Positions 31,182 to 41,607 of a stretch of DNA of 64,000 nucleotides are shown here, piece after piece (within the stretch, counting starts at the first letter, position 1; the number at the start of each line of letters is the position of its first letter). Where the stretch lies: the NCBI GenBank assembly GCA_036852015.1, contig JAANDG010000057.1:310001-374000 (forward strand). Reading direction: 5' to 3'. Under the pieces are notes generated by a model. That model searched no databases, was not told the origin of the DNA, and saw only the letters and a program-made list of their open reading frames with translations. The translations under genes and the position numbers were made by a program. The DNA comes from Pelodera strongyloides (lineage: Eukaryota; Nematoda; Chromadorea; Rhabditida; Rhabditidae).

Positions 31182-33626
31182 GTAATAAACTTCTAGAGCA
31201 GCGTAAAGTTCATGAATGAGAAATTCCTATAAATTGATTTTTTTGGAGAAATGCCAGGCCGTTTGTTCTACTACACTACAGGTGTTCCAGTCTTCTTAAT
31301 TCCTCGATAATAATAAAAAAGTTGTTGTTATCTTCAAGTTTTTGCCTTGTCGCGTGGGCAATTTAATCATGTCCGCAAACATCGCAATTAATAGAGATAA
31401 CGGACGTGATCGTTAGTTCAATATTTCAGAATTCACACAAAAATTCCAATAAAGACTTCCAGAATGTAAAAAACTATTTGGAAAAGTTAGTTTTAGCTAA
31501 AAGTTTGTTTGTTTCTACACACCAACACGGAAAGTCAACGCGACAAATACTGATAAACTATGTAGTGAGGCCATTGAAACATTGCGCTAGAGTTGGAATT
31601 GGATACTTGTATTTCTCTAGAGCGCCCATTTTTATTTAGCTGGTTATTTGCTGTGCTTGGAAAAAAAAATAAATACGATATGCTATAGTTCCGCCGCACA
31701 CTCAGAAAAACCACCAATTTCCTTGAGTTATTCCGGAGCATAGTTGAGTACAAATCGCAAATTACCATAGATCATTGACTGATTTCAATTCACTGTTTCG
31801 TAGAATAAAACCAAATAAAATCAATCGACCAATTTTTATTTGACAATTGGCATAGCGCATCGGTATTCCCAAAAACTGATTAAAAAAATATTCGTTATCT
31901 CATAAATGACCGCCCTTATCTCATTCCATGTCATTGTCAGGCGTTCTCTTGGACATGAAAAAGGAAAAGAAAACAAAAAAAATGAAACTTTGAATACACA
32001 GATTTACTCAATTGAGACTGGTTTTCGCACACTCAAAAATTCTTATAGTAGAGGATTGTATAGGTGGGAAAAAATGCATTACTTGGTGAGTTCAAATAAG
32101 AAAAAATTGGCTTCATGGATACATAAACGCTTGAGTGCATGGTAAACTTTCCAAAGCTGGTAATATGATGGAATTTTTGATGGAAAAAGAAAAGTGTTTA
32201 GCTTGCAGTAGGACAGTGTCGACTTCTTGATGTACGAGTTTCAATTCAAAAACAGTTTTTTTTTGTTCCAAGTTTCTGTAGAGGCAGCGTAAACGTGTAT
32301 GAAATCATCGAACTGATCACAACTCTCCTTCTACGAAGTTACGAATTTCTAGTGAAATTACAGACTTTTTCAGTAGGGTAATTTTTTTCCTGTTTCCAGA
32401 CTACATAGATTGCTCGCTGGGGCTAAAACCGCCAAAACCCTTTTCATTTTCATGAACCTTAAAATTGTAAGATCAACAGTGAATGAAAAGTTCAAAGTTA
32501 TGTATTTCATTGCATTGCACCGAATTCGGTCATTTTCACATCACTTTGATCTCTTGTGTCGCTGCAAAAATGTCCATTTTTGAGTTCTTTTCGCGCGCAT
32601 CCATCCACCAGCAACTATTGGCGGTTTGATCTTCTCGTACGATAATTATTATCATCAGTCCTTATAGAAATGTTCTGTCGTAGTTTTCTATGAAAATGGA
32701 AAAATTCTGATCTCCCTGAATCAAATCACCTGAATAGTGCATCTCAACTTACATATATTGTATACAGCCATTTTCAACGAATACTATTCCAGCACAAGTT
32801 CATGCCAAGTATCACCTGGTCGCTGTTTATTTGAAGAAGAAAACATATTTAAATAGGTGTTACCTCTACCTGACATAAGACATAATCCTGCAAGATGATA
32901 AATATGACCCTTGACGTTTGTAAGAGTTTAATAAGTCGTCTCCTGCGCGACAGATAAAAACGCGATGTCCGATCATTTTTGCGCTGCGCGCTGAAAACAA
33001 CTTTTCAACATTTGATCTCTTGGTAAAGCAGACTTCAGCCAGTGGATGGACGCGCTTTGCGCTCGAAAAAAAGCACCCACAAATTAAGCTGTTTTATCAA
33101 TTCCCTACTTATATAAAAAGAATCCCAAAATACAGGCGATATGCCTTTGAATGATCACATGATTTCTATTTTTTAAAAAGCATTTGCGTCGAGAAAAGAC
33201 CAAAAAAAACGAAAATTAATAAAAAAAAATTATATATTGAAAGGTCAGAAAATATATACTAAAATTTCATACTATGTGTGATCTATGTATTAAAATGTCT
33301 AAAATTTAATTAAATTTTCATAAATTTTCTTGAAGGTATTAATTAATATGCCATACACTAATCAACGGTTCAGTTAGCCGTGCAATGCTACCAGTTGTTC
33401 CCCCCCCCCCAATTGAGTTCGCGCTCGGGCTGCTCTCTCATAGCACTCCGAGTGAATTATGACCATCAGTTCTTTTCATAACCCTTTCGAAGACATCACT
33501 CTTTCTCTATTAACTGGAAAGTGGTACGATCTGTGCGTCTTGATGAATGACATTTTTGATTAAATAGTTATTTAATACATTTCAATGTAGTCTGTTCCTG
33601 TCAATGACAATTCATTAAATATTTAT
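31182..33626. other. Intergenic region, no gene seen
   Basis: AT-rich, with a C13 homopolymer near 33399. A plus-strand ATG frame of 79 codons at 31906-32145 has no acceptor nearby and AT-driven composition. Confidence 0.5.
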
Positions 33627-33866
33627 TTACATTACATACATACATACATACATACAAACTGTGTATACGTATACATACATAAGTAACCCTTTGTGAGTTG
33701 ACCTACCATTCCTATAAACAAAAAAACTATTTGTTCTCTTTCGTTCAAACTTGCACTTTTCCATTTCTTTCTTACTGTTCCTGACCTTTATACTTTCGAG
33801 TACTGCAGCCAGGCCTAGTGCTGCTAGTTCAAACAAAGGACGGCTCTTTCTTCTAAAATGCTGCAT
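33627..33866 (-). CDS. Candidate short gene, up to 79 aa
   Basis: The ATG follows a TTCCCAG acceptor by 3 nt, as in SL trans-spliced starts. The frame reads MQHFRRKSRPLFELAALGLA and then a charged stretch (KEMEKCKFERKRT). After about residue 55 a GTAGGT donor (phase 1) is possible. Without splicing, the frame ends in the TGTATG microsatellite just before an AATAAA (minus strand, near 33620). Product unknown. Confidence 0.35.
   Translation of the reverse strand: MQHFRRKSRPLFELAALGLAAVLESIKVRNSKKEMEKCKFERKRTNSFFVYRNGRSTHKGLLMYVYVYTVCMYVCMYVM
33637..33656. repeat. (CATA)n microsatellite
   Basis: Five tandem CATA units overlap the 3' end of the candidate minus-strand ORF. Confidence 0.85.
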
Positions 33867-33869
33867 CTT

Positions 33870-34795
33870 CTGGGAATTTTCCCGTTCTCACTCAATTCCC
33901 AACAACTCACGTTCATTAGTTTATATTATTGTTGTTGTTTTATCCTGCCTACGTACTATAACTTAGTTTTTAGTTGTCGGATAGGCGATCCAAGCTTATC
34001 TCATATATAACCATTGACATACATACCACAAGATCTACAAGAATATAATAAAAAAGTTGGCCCCAGGCCAATTGATCATTATAAATCGGCAGATTACACA
34101 GTGTGTTGAGAACGGTCATAGGACCTTTGCATGAATGTGCCAGTCTTTTTTTTTTGCCCACTGAAATCCATCACTTTTAGCCGCCAAGAACTAGCGACTA
34201 GCACAACATATGGTATAGGAAAAGGAAAGAAAAACAGAAAGAGATAGCTAATAGACAGGCAACTCATGCAACAGTTTAGTATACAATGAGTGACACATCG
34301 GAGGAAAAAAATTAAAGGGCCGCACCGACGAAAAGTTATGCTGAATTGTATTTCACCTAACGATGAGGAACAATATCGTGAAATACATTATATGTAAAAC
34401 ACCCTAAGCTATATAATTCAAAGAGATACTTATTTTTGCGAATGACCAAACCCAGTTGGGCAACGCGGAAAAAAAGTTATGCTGTACTTGTGCACAAAGA
34501 TAATTGGAACTTGGAACGAACAGGACTGCGGCAAAAATCCAAAATTAGCAGGTCTTTCCCCAATTGACACTAACATGCATAAAATCAAGTTCTACATAAT
34601 AGCATAAAAAACAGAGACCCGTAAAAATACAAAAACTAAGGATGGTCAAGTGTCGCCGGCAGTTATCGGAAGATCGAGGATTTGCACACACACACACACA
34701 TTTGGCCAGATCCGGACCATCCCGCTTGCGGTGTAACACAGATATTTTACATACCCCTTCCCTTTTTGCGGCGTATCACACGTGCGCTAAAGTTC
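33870..34795. other. Intergenic region, no gene seen
   Basis: AT-rich sequence with a short (CA)n run at 34686-34699. No exon with convincing splice sites was found. Confidence 0.5.
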
Positions 34796-34817
34796 GGTTT
34801 AATTACCCAAGTTTGAG
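34796..34817 (+). ncRNA. SL1 spliced-leader sequence (SL RNA relic or retroposed mRNA 5' end)
   Basis: All 22 bases of the nematode SL1 leader are present, starting GGTTTAATTACCC and ending AGTTTGAG, and GT follows directly (GAG/GTTGG). What follows does not resemble an SL RNA body: I see no Sm site of the AATTTTGG type and no downstream hairpin. It is therefore more likely a pseudogene or the 5' end of a retroposed trans-spliced transcript than a working SL RNA gene. Confidence 0.75.
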
Positions 34818-35030
34818 GTTGGTCCGGTCTTCATTAGTTAATTATAGACGAACGCCTTGGTGTAATTAGTTAACTTGCGTCATAAACATCGAGTGTTCTA
34901 GTAAGCTATTCCAATTACTCATTCCCGATAGATTCTCTCTCCAAACCATCTCTGTTGGAGAACAATTGTTTCAGAAAAAATGTTTGTTTGACCTCGAATG
35001 GCCCAATCAACAATCATTGTTTGGCACATG

Positions 35031-35055
35031 CTTAGGCTTAGGCTTAGGCTTAGGG
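35031..35055 (+). repeat. Interstitial telomeric repeat (TTAGGC)4
   Basis: The sequence CTTAGGC is repeated in frame for four units and ends TTAGGG. TTAGGC is the nematode telomere unit. The run is only 214 bp from the SL1 relic. Confidence 0.85.
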
Positions 35056-35214
35056 CAACTTCTGTTCGCCTCATGTCAATGAATATAGGAATAGGACAGA
35101 AAAAAGTTCGCTAGTTGACAGTTCACAACAAAGATTGGAAATAATGAAGGAATATGGCTTTGCAATTAAAAAACTGAAGATATAGTAATGGCTCCAAATA
35201 AAAATACTGTAGAG

Positions 35215-35272
35215 AGAAACACGTAGAAATCTTCCAGATAGAAATCTTCCAAGATAGAAATCTTCCATGTGA
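35215..35272 (+). repeat. Short tandem repeat, unit about 18 bp
   Basis: AGATAGAAATCTTCCA recurs three times with small changes. Confidence 0.7.
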
Positions 35273-35811
35273 GCCTGACTATTGTTCACATGTGATATGG
35301 TACCCCTTTTTGGTATATCTTATTGTAGTCGTTCAAAAAACTAAAACATGCCCAGTTAATTATACATACAGTAGGGTAGCAACAGTTCACACAGTCCTAG
35401 CATCTGATGATTTTTGCAACTTTTGCAAAAAAATATGTTGCCCTTTCATTAGTCCTTTGTCTGAATGTACTTTCTTTGTTTCCTTCACAGTACTAAACAA
35501 GGTCCCTGTACTTGACAGGTCTTTATGTAAGACAGTACAGTGTACTATTCATATTCTCGATAACAAATTGGTCTCCACTTTCTCATTGGCAGGAAACTGT
35601 AATGTTGTAAAGTTTTTATTGCCAACATTGTGGAAAAACCACGTGTATTTCGATTTGAAAAAATAATAATTGTTTATTTTTCCTCGCTCAAGAATTTCAC
35701 AGTTTCCAGTAAATAAATCTTTGCGCTTCGAGAACATCTGTTTTATTGACGGATGTTTCTACAGTGTTCAAATAGTACGGTTTGTTCGCAGTGGTCCTGA
35801 TTTGGAATAGC

Positions 35812-35984
35812 AAAGCGATATAACGGCCGGTTTTTGAAACGTATGTTGAACGCTATATTTCCATGAAGTGTATAGAGTGCGCGATACTGCGCACTTTTTA
35901 TTCTAATCATAGCCATTTGCATACAACATATCGGAATGCAGTTATACAACATACAACATAAACGGCCGTGATGCCTCGCTTTAA
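35812..35984. repeat. MITE family A, copy 6 (diverged)
   Basis: It begins AAAGCGATATAACGGCCGG and the core GTTTTTGAAACGTATG; the other end reads AACGGCCGTGATGCCTCGCTTT. The family interior is recognisable by CATTTGCATACAACAT. Confidence 0.7.
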
Positions 35985-36275
35985 CTCTCTATACACACTA
36001 TGTATGTAGTATAAATGTTTAAAAGCAAATAATGGTTTCTCGTTGAAGCTTATTCCTGCCACCTCTCACCTTTCCATTATATTTTGTGGAACATTATACA
36101 TGGTTACGGGCCGACACAACGACTGTTAAATACCAGTGTTTCACCGAACGAACCCCGAATTGTTGAATAAACAAAGAACTCTTCCAAAAAACACCTATTT
36201 CTTCGGGCTTTCCCAACTCAAGGCTCTTATCTAATCAAATAAGCACATAAAACAGAAGACGAGCAAAAAAGGCAA

Positions 36276-36612
36276 TTGCGGTGTAAACCCAACTGGCGCC
36301 TTCATTGCCTTAGTAGTGGACTCTCACGTGCTAACTCCTCTTTTTATTTTTCTTATCACAGCTGTGAACTGTGCCGTCAGCCAATTTTTTTTTGTATTCT
36401 AGGATTAATTTGAATACGAAATCTCTAGCTGGTCAAGAAATGATTTTCTTTTTATGAAATTATTTTGAAACCTAATTATGATCGTAATTCTAGTCAATTA
36501 GAGGGAATCACGATGTTGACAACACCGTGCATCACTGGCGCGTGGACGATATCAGTGGCGACGCTATCACCCATTATTTATTTCAATCGTGTTCGGGTTT
36601 GACTGTAACTTA
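36276..36612 (+). CDS. Two candidate exons of an unnamed gene
   Basis: After an AAAACAG acceptor (about 36257) the plus strand is open for 48 codons (KTSKKGNCGVNPTGAFIALV, then a hydrophobic end) to a TAG. Separately, after a CAATTAG acceptor at 36501, 36502-36612 is open in phase 2 and reads HDVDNTVHHWRVDD to TAG. The two segments cannot be joined cleanly by phase, so they may be unrelated or one may be spurious. No family recognised. Confidence 0.2.
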
Positions 36613-37800
36613 GTAATGTCATTAATTGTTTACACGACTGCAAGAACTTGCAAAACATGGCAGTGCTGCAAAGAATTCTGCCTCGCAATAAGTAGTCTCC
36701 CGGAAGCCCTTATCTATAGAAAACAATGTGCACAATTCCAAACTCGCATCACTTATCAATGAAATAATGTTGATTGTCACACTTTGTGACCTGTAGTTGA
36801 GTTCGCTTCTTCCGACATGTAGTTGTAATTGTAACAGTACTGTTATCGAAGAAATCAGGACCGTCTGATCTTACTTGCGTCTCAAGAAGGCATCGTTGCT
36901 TTAGAGCACCTTTGTATTTTCTATGGAGCAGCGTAGCACTACTACCTTCAGACCTACAAAGCGGTATGGTGCGTGGTTTACGATTCGTTTACTGGAATGA
37001 CGATTTTCTGCAAACTATGGCATAAGGGGTTGCATGTAATTCATTGGAATCACAAACCTTGTTCCATGCTTCTCTTCAATGTTCAGATTTGGTATTGATA
37101 GTAGTGAATGTTAACTTATAATGTACCTATATTATATTAGTCCTTACCCCTTCTCATACTAAATTCTTCAAATTCCCGATTAAAGAAACAGTCCCCAAGT
37201 ATTTTTCCTCATTCTTTCGATTTTTACTCCCACTCGGAAAAATCACTTCTTATCAGTAAAATGACAACGATTCCGGACTTCGGGTCTGCGTTTCTCAGAA
37301 AAAAAGCGCTTTTCCAGAATAGCGTTACCTCACTCTGATTCCTCTCAATGGGAAAGTCACACTATTTCGAAAAGCAGACACAATTGACTTTGACAGCGTT
37401 TGAACTCTGAATTTGAGACGTCAGCTGGAGTGACTACGATAACAGAAGACGCACCTCAGGGTTTATGGGATCTTGCAAAATCACACTACCGCAGCAGATG
37501 TATGGTGTGAATGAATCAGGTTTCGCAGTAGAGAGTTTGTAGGAATCTGGTAATTGTTTTATCTTTTGATTTTAGCGGTAAAGGTAAAGCTCTCGCTCGA
37601 GGAGTATGATACAATTTTTAAATCCAGTTCATAATATCAGTGAGCAATGAGAAAGGCGTCTCGTTGTTACTCCGTCGTCTTTCGATAACAAACACAAAAC
37701 ATACATTACGTCCAATTGTGCAATTAATTTATCATCTGCTCTTTTTCTAAGTTGGGCCCCCGGTTCACGTCCAGTGGGTCTCTTCACAAACGACTTTTTG
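36613..37800. other. Intergenic region, no gene seen
   Basis: No exon with coherent splice signals was seen. A 25-codon ATG frame starts at 37261 (MTTIPDFGSAFLRKKALFQN) but is isolated. Confidence 0.45.
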
Positions 37801-37852
37801 ACCCGACGCGTGTCAGCGGATATCTCGAAATCCGTACGGAAAGAAGAAATAT

Positions 37853-38107
37853 ATGAAAAAACGAGAGAATGACAAAAAGGTGTTCGCTTGGAAAGATTAT
37901 CCCAACGGCATAGTTTACATAGAAAAACATCACGCTTTTTCCGTGAAAACTCCCGAGTTGTACGGGAACGGAGCTAGCTCAAGTTACCAGAAAACGACTG
38001 AAGTTTACTGCAGAATAGTGAAGCAGAACGGAAATAAACGTGTGTTGTTGAAAGAACACTTTGTGAAAAATAACTGCATATACGTGTGGGACACGTTTGT
38101 AAATTGA
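37853..38107 (+). CDS. Candidate 84-aa protein next to a repeat C tail
   Basis: The ATG opens 84 codons with balanced composition (DKKVFAWKDYPNGIVYIEKH; later EHFVKNNCIYVWDTFVN) and a TGA stop. The frame is open back to 37802 without another ATG. Base composition is richer in GC than the flanks. The dispersed repeat C tail begins 61 bases after the stop, so the ORF may be the coding part of a mobile element or of a gene copied with that tail. There is no signal peptide and no family I recognise. Confidence 0.4.
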   Translation: MKKRENDKKVFAWKDYPNGIVYIEKHHAFSVKTPELYGNGASSSYQKTTEVYCRIVKQNGNKRVLLKEHFVKNNCIYVWDTFVN

Positions 38108-38167
38108 GGAACTAACTATACGACAATCGTATGGATTTCATAAACAAACTTTGCACTCACATGCATA

Positions 38168-38290
38168 GCAATTTGTCATGTACATCTCGTCGCCTGTGCT
38201 CAGGACCTCTGCGGAACATGTCATAAGCAAGCCTTGTATTTGAACTCTTATGGGCCTTGAATAAAGGTGCACGCTCTTGAAGCGTAAACG
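38168..38290 (+). repeat. Repeat C, copy 2
   Basis: Homologous to 9925-10047, with CTCAGGACCTCTGCG, CTTGAATAAAGGTGCAC and CTCTTGAAGCGTAAACG in the same order and spacing. In this copy the coding frame seen in copy 1 is broken. A T8 run follows the tail. Confidence 0.75.
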
Positions 38291-38893
38291 TTTTTTTTGG
38301 TTGAGCTGGGCATCTGTGCTTTCAATGCAGGCATCCAATACGAAATGACATTTGCGCTGGTCAAGTAATACTTTTATTGTTCATGCAATTCGTCTTTTTA
38401 ATTTACTTGCAATAAGAAGCTAAAAAAAAAAGACTTTTTCTCTAGCGTAAAGGTTCGGCTGTACAAGTTGATCGCATTGAAATTGTATAGTCGTCATTTT
38501 CACAACACAGTGTAGATTATTTTATTCAGAAATTGATTGACTCGTGACATCAGTGACGTCATAATTCGAATTTCAAATATCACGCAAAGTTATGCGCTGT
38601 ATACCAGTAATTCAATCCCTCCAACCCCTCACATTCCCCCATTCATTTTTTCTATTTTTAGTCCAAGTCATATGACCTTCATAGTTCATTATTATATGTG
38701 AAATTGCAAAAAGAATTCAATACAAAAAATGACAAATGCAAAATGTTTACATCGTTTATATAAACAAAATATAAAGAAAAATGCACGTGAATCATCGATG
38801 AATATTACTTTTCACAATATGTTTTGTATAGTATGTAGAATGTTTATTATAAATGTAAGTTTAAACTAATTTAAAAGTTTCAGACAATGTATT

Positions 38894-39415
38894 ATGTATT
38901 ATGAAATGTGCGAAGATCATAAGTATGCTTTATGCAAGTGTCAAAACCTACCTCACATTAGATATCCTGAAGCTGTAGCTACAGCAAATTACCTGGATCC
39001 CTTTCTTCCAAAATTGTTCTATAGTATCGGCGTTTCGGCCCTTTCAAGCTGGAGACGAACCAGCCAACCTACACAATCTTCTAAATCAGTTAATTTCCTC
39101 GAGCTGTTTTGAACCCAGAAGTTCAGTCCATCAACTTTACGGGAAAACAATGGGTTTCGATACCCTATGCCTATAATAATAAAAAAGAGTAAATAGTGCA
39201 ACATCGAGCGCAAACTTAGATTTTGCTGAAACCTGTCATTTGTAGATTTAACTTATTTATTTGTTTTATCACTTATTTATTTATTAGATCCCAATGTAGC
39301 CCATATTCCCAATTGTTGCGTTGAAGTTCCGTTTCACTTGCAGGAGCCTAAACAAAGTCTGATAGCTTTGCAAAATTTCTTTCTTTCTTTATTTCGCTGC
39401 AAAGCCTTATCATGA
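38894..39415 (+). CDS. Candidate two-exon gene, cysteine-containing, about 85 aa
   Basis: Exon 1 (38894-39023) starts ATG 10 nt after a GTTTCAG acceptor and reads MYYEMCEDHKYALCKCQNLP, ending in phase 1 at GTATCG. Exon 2 (39288-39415) follows TTTATTAG in phase 1, reads PNVAHIPNCCVEVPFHLQEP and ends TGA. Six cysteines and no signal peptide are visible. Without the intron the first frame would run on to 39112. The donor coincides exactly with the start of a dispersed repeat motif (GTATCGGCGTTTCGGCCC), so the intron may have come from an insertion. Unrecognised. Confidence 0.4.
39024..39058 (-). repeat. Hammerhead-like repeat motif, degenerate
   Basis: On the minus strand this reads CCAGCTTGAAAGGGCCGAAA then CGCC. 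It has the stem-loop and GAAAC part seen in the 40.6-kb element but lacks the CTGANGA core, so it is at most a decayed or variant hammerhead. Confidence 0.4.
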
Positions 39416-40383
39416 CCGAATGATTCTTTGTCCAAAAATTAGTACCGGTCACTCTACAAACTAGACGTTTTTACAAATGACACTTACAGTTAGAATTCAA
39501 AATAGGAATCCAAAGTATGTAGTAGTGCCGCTGAATCTAAATGTTAATCAACTATAAATTTTGGACATTAGCAAGCAAATCGTCCAACGTTTCGCATACA
39601 AAATGTTTGACTCAATTCATTTTCTTTGCAAAAAGACAATTTCCACGTCAAGATTCAAATACCTTCCTGCATTTTTTTCTTTCTACAACAAAAACCCGTC
39701 ACCTCTAATATCATCCACTGACCAATAATCTCGTCTTTTTCAACAAAAAGTGACGTTTGTTTTCATTTGCACGTTCGTTTTGTTGTGTAATTTCACTCCA
39801 CTTTCGTTTACACAAAGGGAGGAACTTGGGAGAAAATATGCAGAAATTGCAATGATTTCACTTTTCGTATTAATTTATGGAAGTATGGAAAGCAGGCTGG
39901 AGGAGAAAACATCAAAATATGTACCTCAACCTCTGTTTTTTTTTCTAATTATGAGAGCCACGAGGGTGCTAACGCTTTTTTTGGAAAGTCGGATAAAAGA
40001 GTGAGAGAGTTATCCAAGGAGTAAGAGATATAAGTAGATTCCAAAACCCGTAACAATAAGGAGTCTTAGTTTTCCTTGATACACATCATAAGATTCATCC
40101 ACGCCTTCCTAAGCAGTGCATAATTAATATGAACCGACATCAAAGAATGTGGTGTTGGTGAATTCCCCCAAGCTAAATCCTAAATTCAATACTAAACACT
40201 GGTCCTAGTGGTCACAGTTGGCGAAGTTTCAATTAAACAGTCACAAAAAATAACAAAAAAAAGGAGGTAATACCTATACCATTATTATTCCCTTTAATCC
40301 AACCAGTTCGAGTTTCCACGGTTGCTAGTTGACCTTACCTTGTGTTAGATTTGGATGGAAAATAAACTGAACGAGATCAAATT
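39416..40383. other. Intergenic region, no gene seen
   Basis: A hydrophobic plus-strand frame (39750-40004) starts from ATG-less sequence and lacks splice signals. Otherwise the DNA is AT-rich and featureless. Confidence 0.45.
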
Positions 40384-40497
40384 GTTTCTTTTATTGTACA
40401 GATGCACGCTCCATGAAGTTGGAATGTTGTAGATATTCAGTGTTGTGGTGAGCTTGTAATTCCAACCAAAGGAAACAAAGTGTGTTTAGCACATTTA

Positions 40498-40533
40498 TTC
40501 CGACGTTTCGGCTTTCGCCATCTTCAGGGAAAA
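40498..40533 (-). ncRNA. Hammerhead ribozyme motif, left arm
   Basis: This is the mirror image of the right-arm motif: CTGAAGA, a TGGC-GAAA-GCC hairpin, GAAA, then CGTC. The flanks TTTTCC and GGAA can pair as stem I. It is predicted from consensus only. Confidence 0.6.
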
Positions 40534-40537
40534 TTAC

Positions 40538-40559
40538 CTCAAACTTGGGTAATTAAACC
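40538..40559 (-). ncRNA. SL1 spliced-leader copy, left arm
   Basis: It matches the nematode SL1 leader at 22/22 bases on the minus strand and is followed by GTAATT, which looks like a splice donor. Confidence 0.8.
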
Positions 40560-40580
40560 AATTACCCAAGTTACCCAAGT

Positions 40581-40601
40581 GTTTAATTACCCAAGTTTGA
40601 G
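40581..40601 (+). ncRNA. SL1 spliced-leader copy, right arm
   Basis: It matches SL1 at 21 of 22 bases (the first G is T) and is followed by GTAATT. The whole block also matches the SL1 relic at 34796. Confidence 0.8.
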
Positions 40602-40605
40602 GTAA

Positions 40606-40641
40606 TTTTCCCTGAAGATGGCGAAAGCCGAAACGTCGGAA
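40606..40641 (+). ncRNA. Hammerhead ribozyme motif, right arm
   Basis: The core CTGAAGA at 40612-40618 fits CUGANGA. Stem II is GGC-GAAA-GCC (40620-40629), followed by GAAA (40630-40633). C-G-U-C (40634-40637) would give a one-pair stem III and a GUC cleavage site. Stem I pairs TTCC (40608-40611) with GGAA (40638-40641). Minimal stem III is typical of hammerheads in Penelope-like elements, which are thought to act as dimers. Confidence 0.6.
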
Positions 40642-40715
40642 TAAATGTGCTAAACACACTTTGTTTCCTTTGGTTGGAATTACAAGCTCACCACAACACT
40701 GAATGTTTCTTTTAT

Positions 40716-41607
40716 GTCACTACAACCAGATACTCATTTACAGTTGGAAGCGGAGCATGGACCAAGTAGCACTAAAAACTGCATTACATAAGGTTTAAAG
40801 CTATTTATAAACGAGGTGCACAAATAGTTACTGTTCATCGGTAGTTTCTTTACTTACTGGTTTCTAATCATATAGTTAATTCATGTGTTTGACACTTGAA
40901 CTACAAACTTGCATCTTATTTTGTTCGATCTAAGATCTAACTGGGGTGCACATGCTTTTCACTCTGCCTACCTTGCTAGCATCTGCAAAGTATCACTTTT
41001 CGCACGTGCGTTTTCCTTCCAAATGATATCATAATCTTACACAACTTGATGATGTTGATATACTATTCAAGGACGTCTATAAATCCTTTTCCGTATGATT
41101 CCATATATGTACTGCTACAAAATATTGTTTGATACAAAGTCAATATATTTACGTGTCACATAGTTTGCCCAACTAGCTCCATGGGCGTTCATTACTTTGT
41201 GTTACGGTGACGGTACACTATAGTGCTAATTAAGTACAGTGCTAATTGAAAGTGCTAACCAAAGAACTGTTATCTTGGATGTGAAAGTAAATATAAATAA
41301 AATAAATTAAATTAAACTAGTTTGAAGGGTTGAAGGTTTCTAGAATCTCAAAATGGCGTAGACAGTATAAATTTTCGTACACATTTTACGTTTCAGTGAA
41401 ATAGCAACAAACTACTATCTTTCGAAAGCAAATTCCTACCTTTTTGCACTATACGTATAAGATTTCAGTGAAAATTTGGAACGTTTCGAAACAAAGACAC
41501 ATGTATTTCTTAGAGATAGTTTTGTTATGCAATCTTATGTATGAGAGTACTAATGATAATCAAGTAATAGAAGTACAAACAGATGAAGCTAACTGAGATA
41601 CACTCAG
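40716..41607. other. Upstream region of a gene end, exons not resolved
   Basis: Exons preceding the terminal pair at 41608-41858 are expected here or further left, but I found none with convincing signals. GTGCTAATT recurs near 41223-41265. Confidence 0.4.

Larger units (their letters stand above)
40384..40715. mobile_element. Foldback retroelement: inverted arms with SL1 and hammerhead motifs
   Basis: Arms 40435-40558 and 40581-40704 are perfect 124-bp inverse copies. Each arm reads, from the centre outward, SL1 (21-22 of 22 bases), then GTAATTTTCC, then a hammerhead-like core, then about 70 bp ending CACAACACTGAAT. The 22-bp centre contains two more broken SL1 pieces (AATTACCCAAGTT, ACCCAAGT). 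Direct repeats GTTTCTTTTAT flank it at 40384-40394 and 40705-40715. A 40-bp extension (40395-40434) lies only on the left. Inverted terminal units, a one-sided extension of 30-40 bp, and hammerhead motifs are known traits of Penelope-like elements; assigning this copy to them is inference. It has no coding capacity. Confidence 0.7.

Noticed and set aside
32576..33075. Inverted pair of GGATGGA-GCGCGC-like strings suggesting a transposon
   Set aside because: Only about 15 bases match with gaps, and the flanking sequence does not pair.
34818..34900. Functional SL1 RNA gene body after the SL1 sequence
   Set aside because: No Sm-binding site or 3' hairpin is recognisable and no linked 5S rRNA gene is seen.
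35292..35666. 124-codon plus-strand frame
   Set aside because: Starts at GTG, Cys/Phe-rich with AT-driven composition; no acceptor, donor or poly(A) context.
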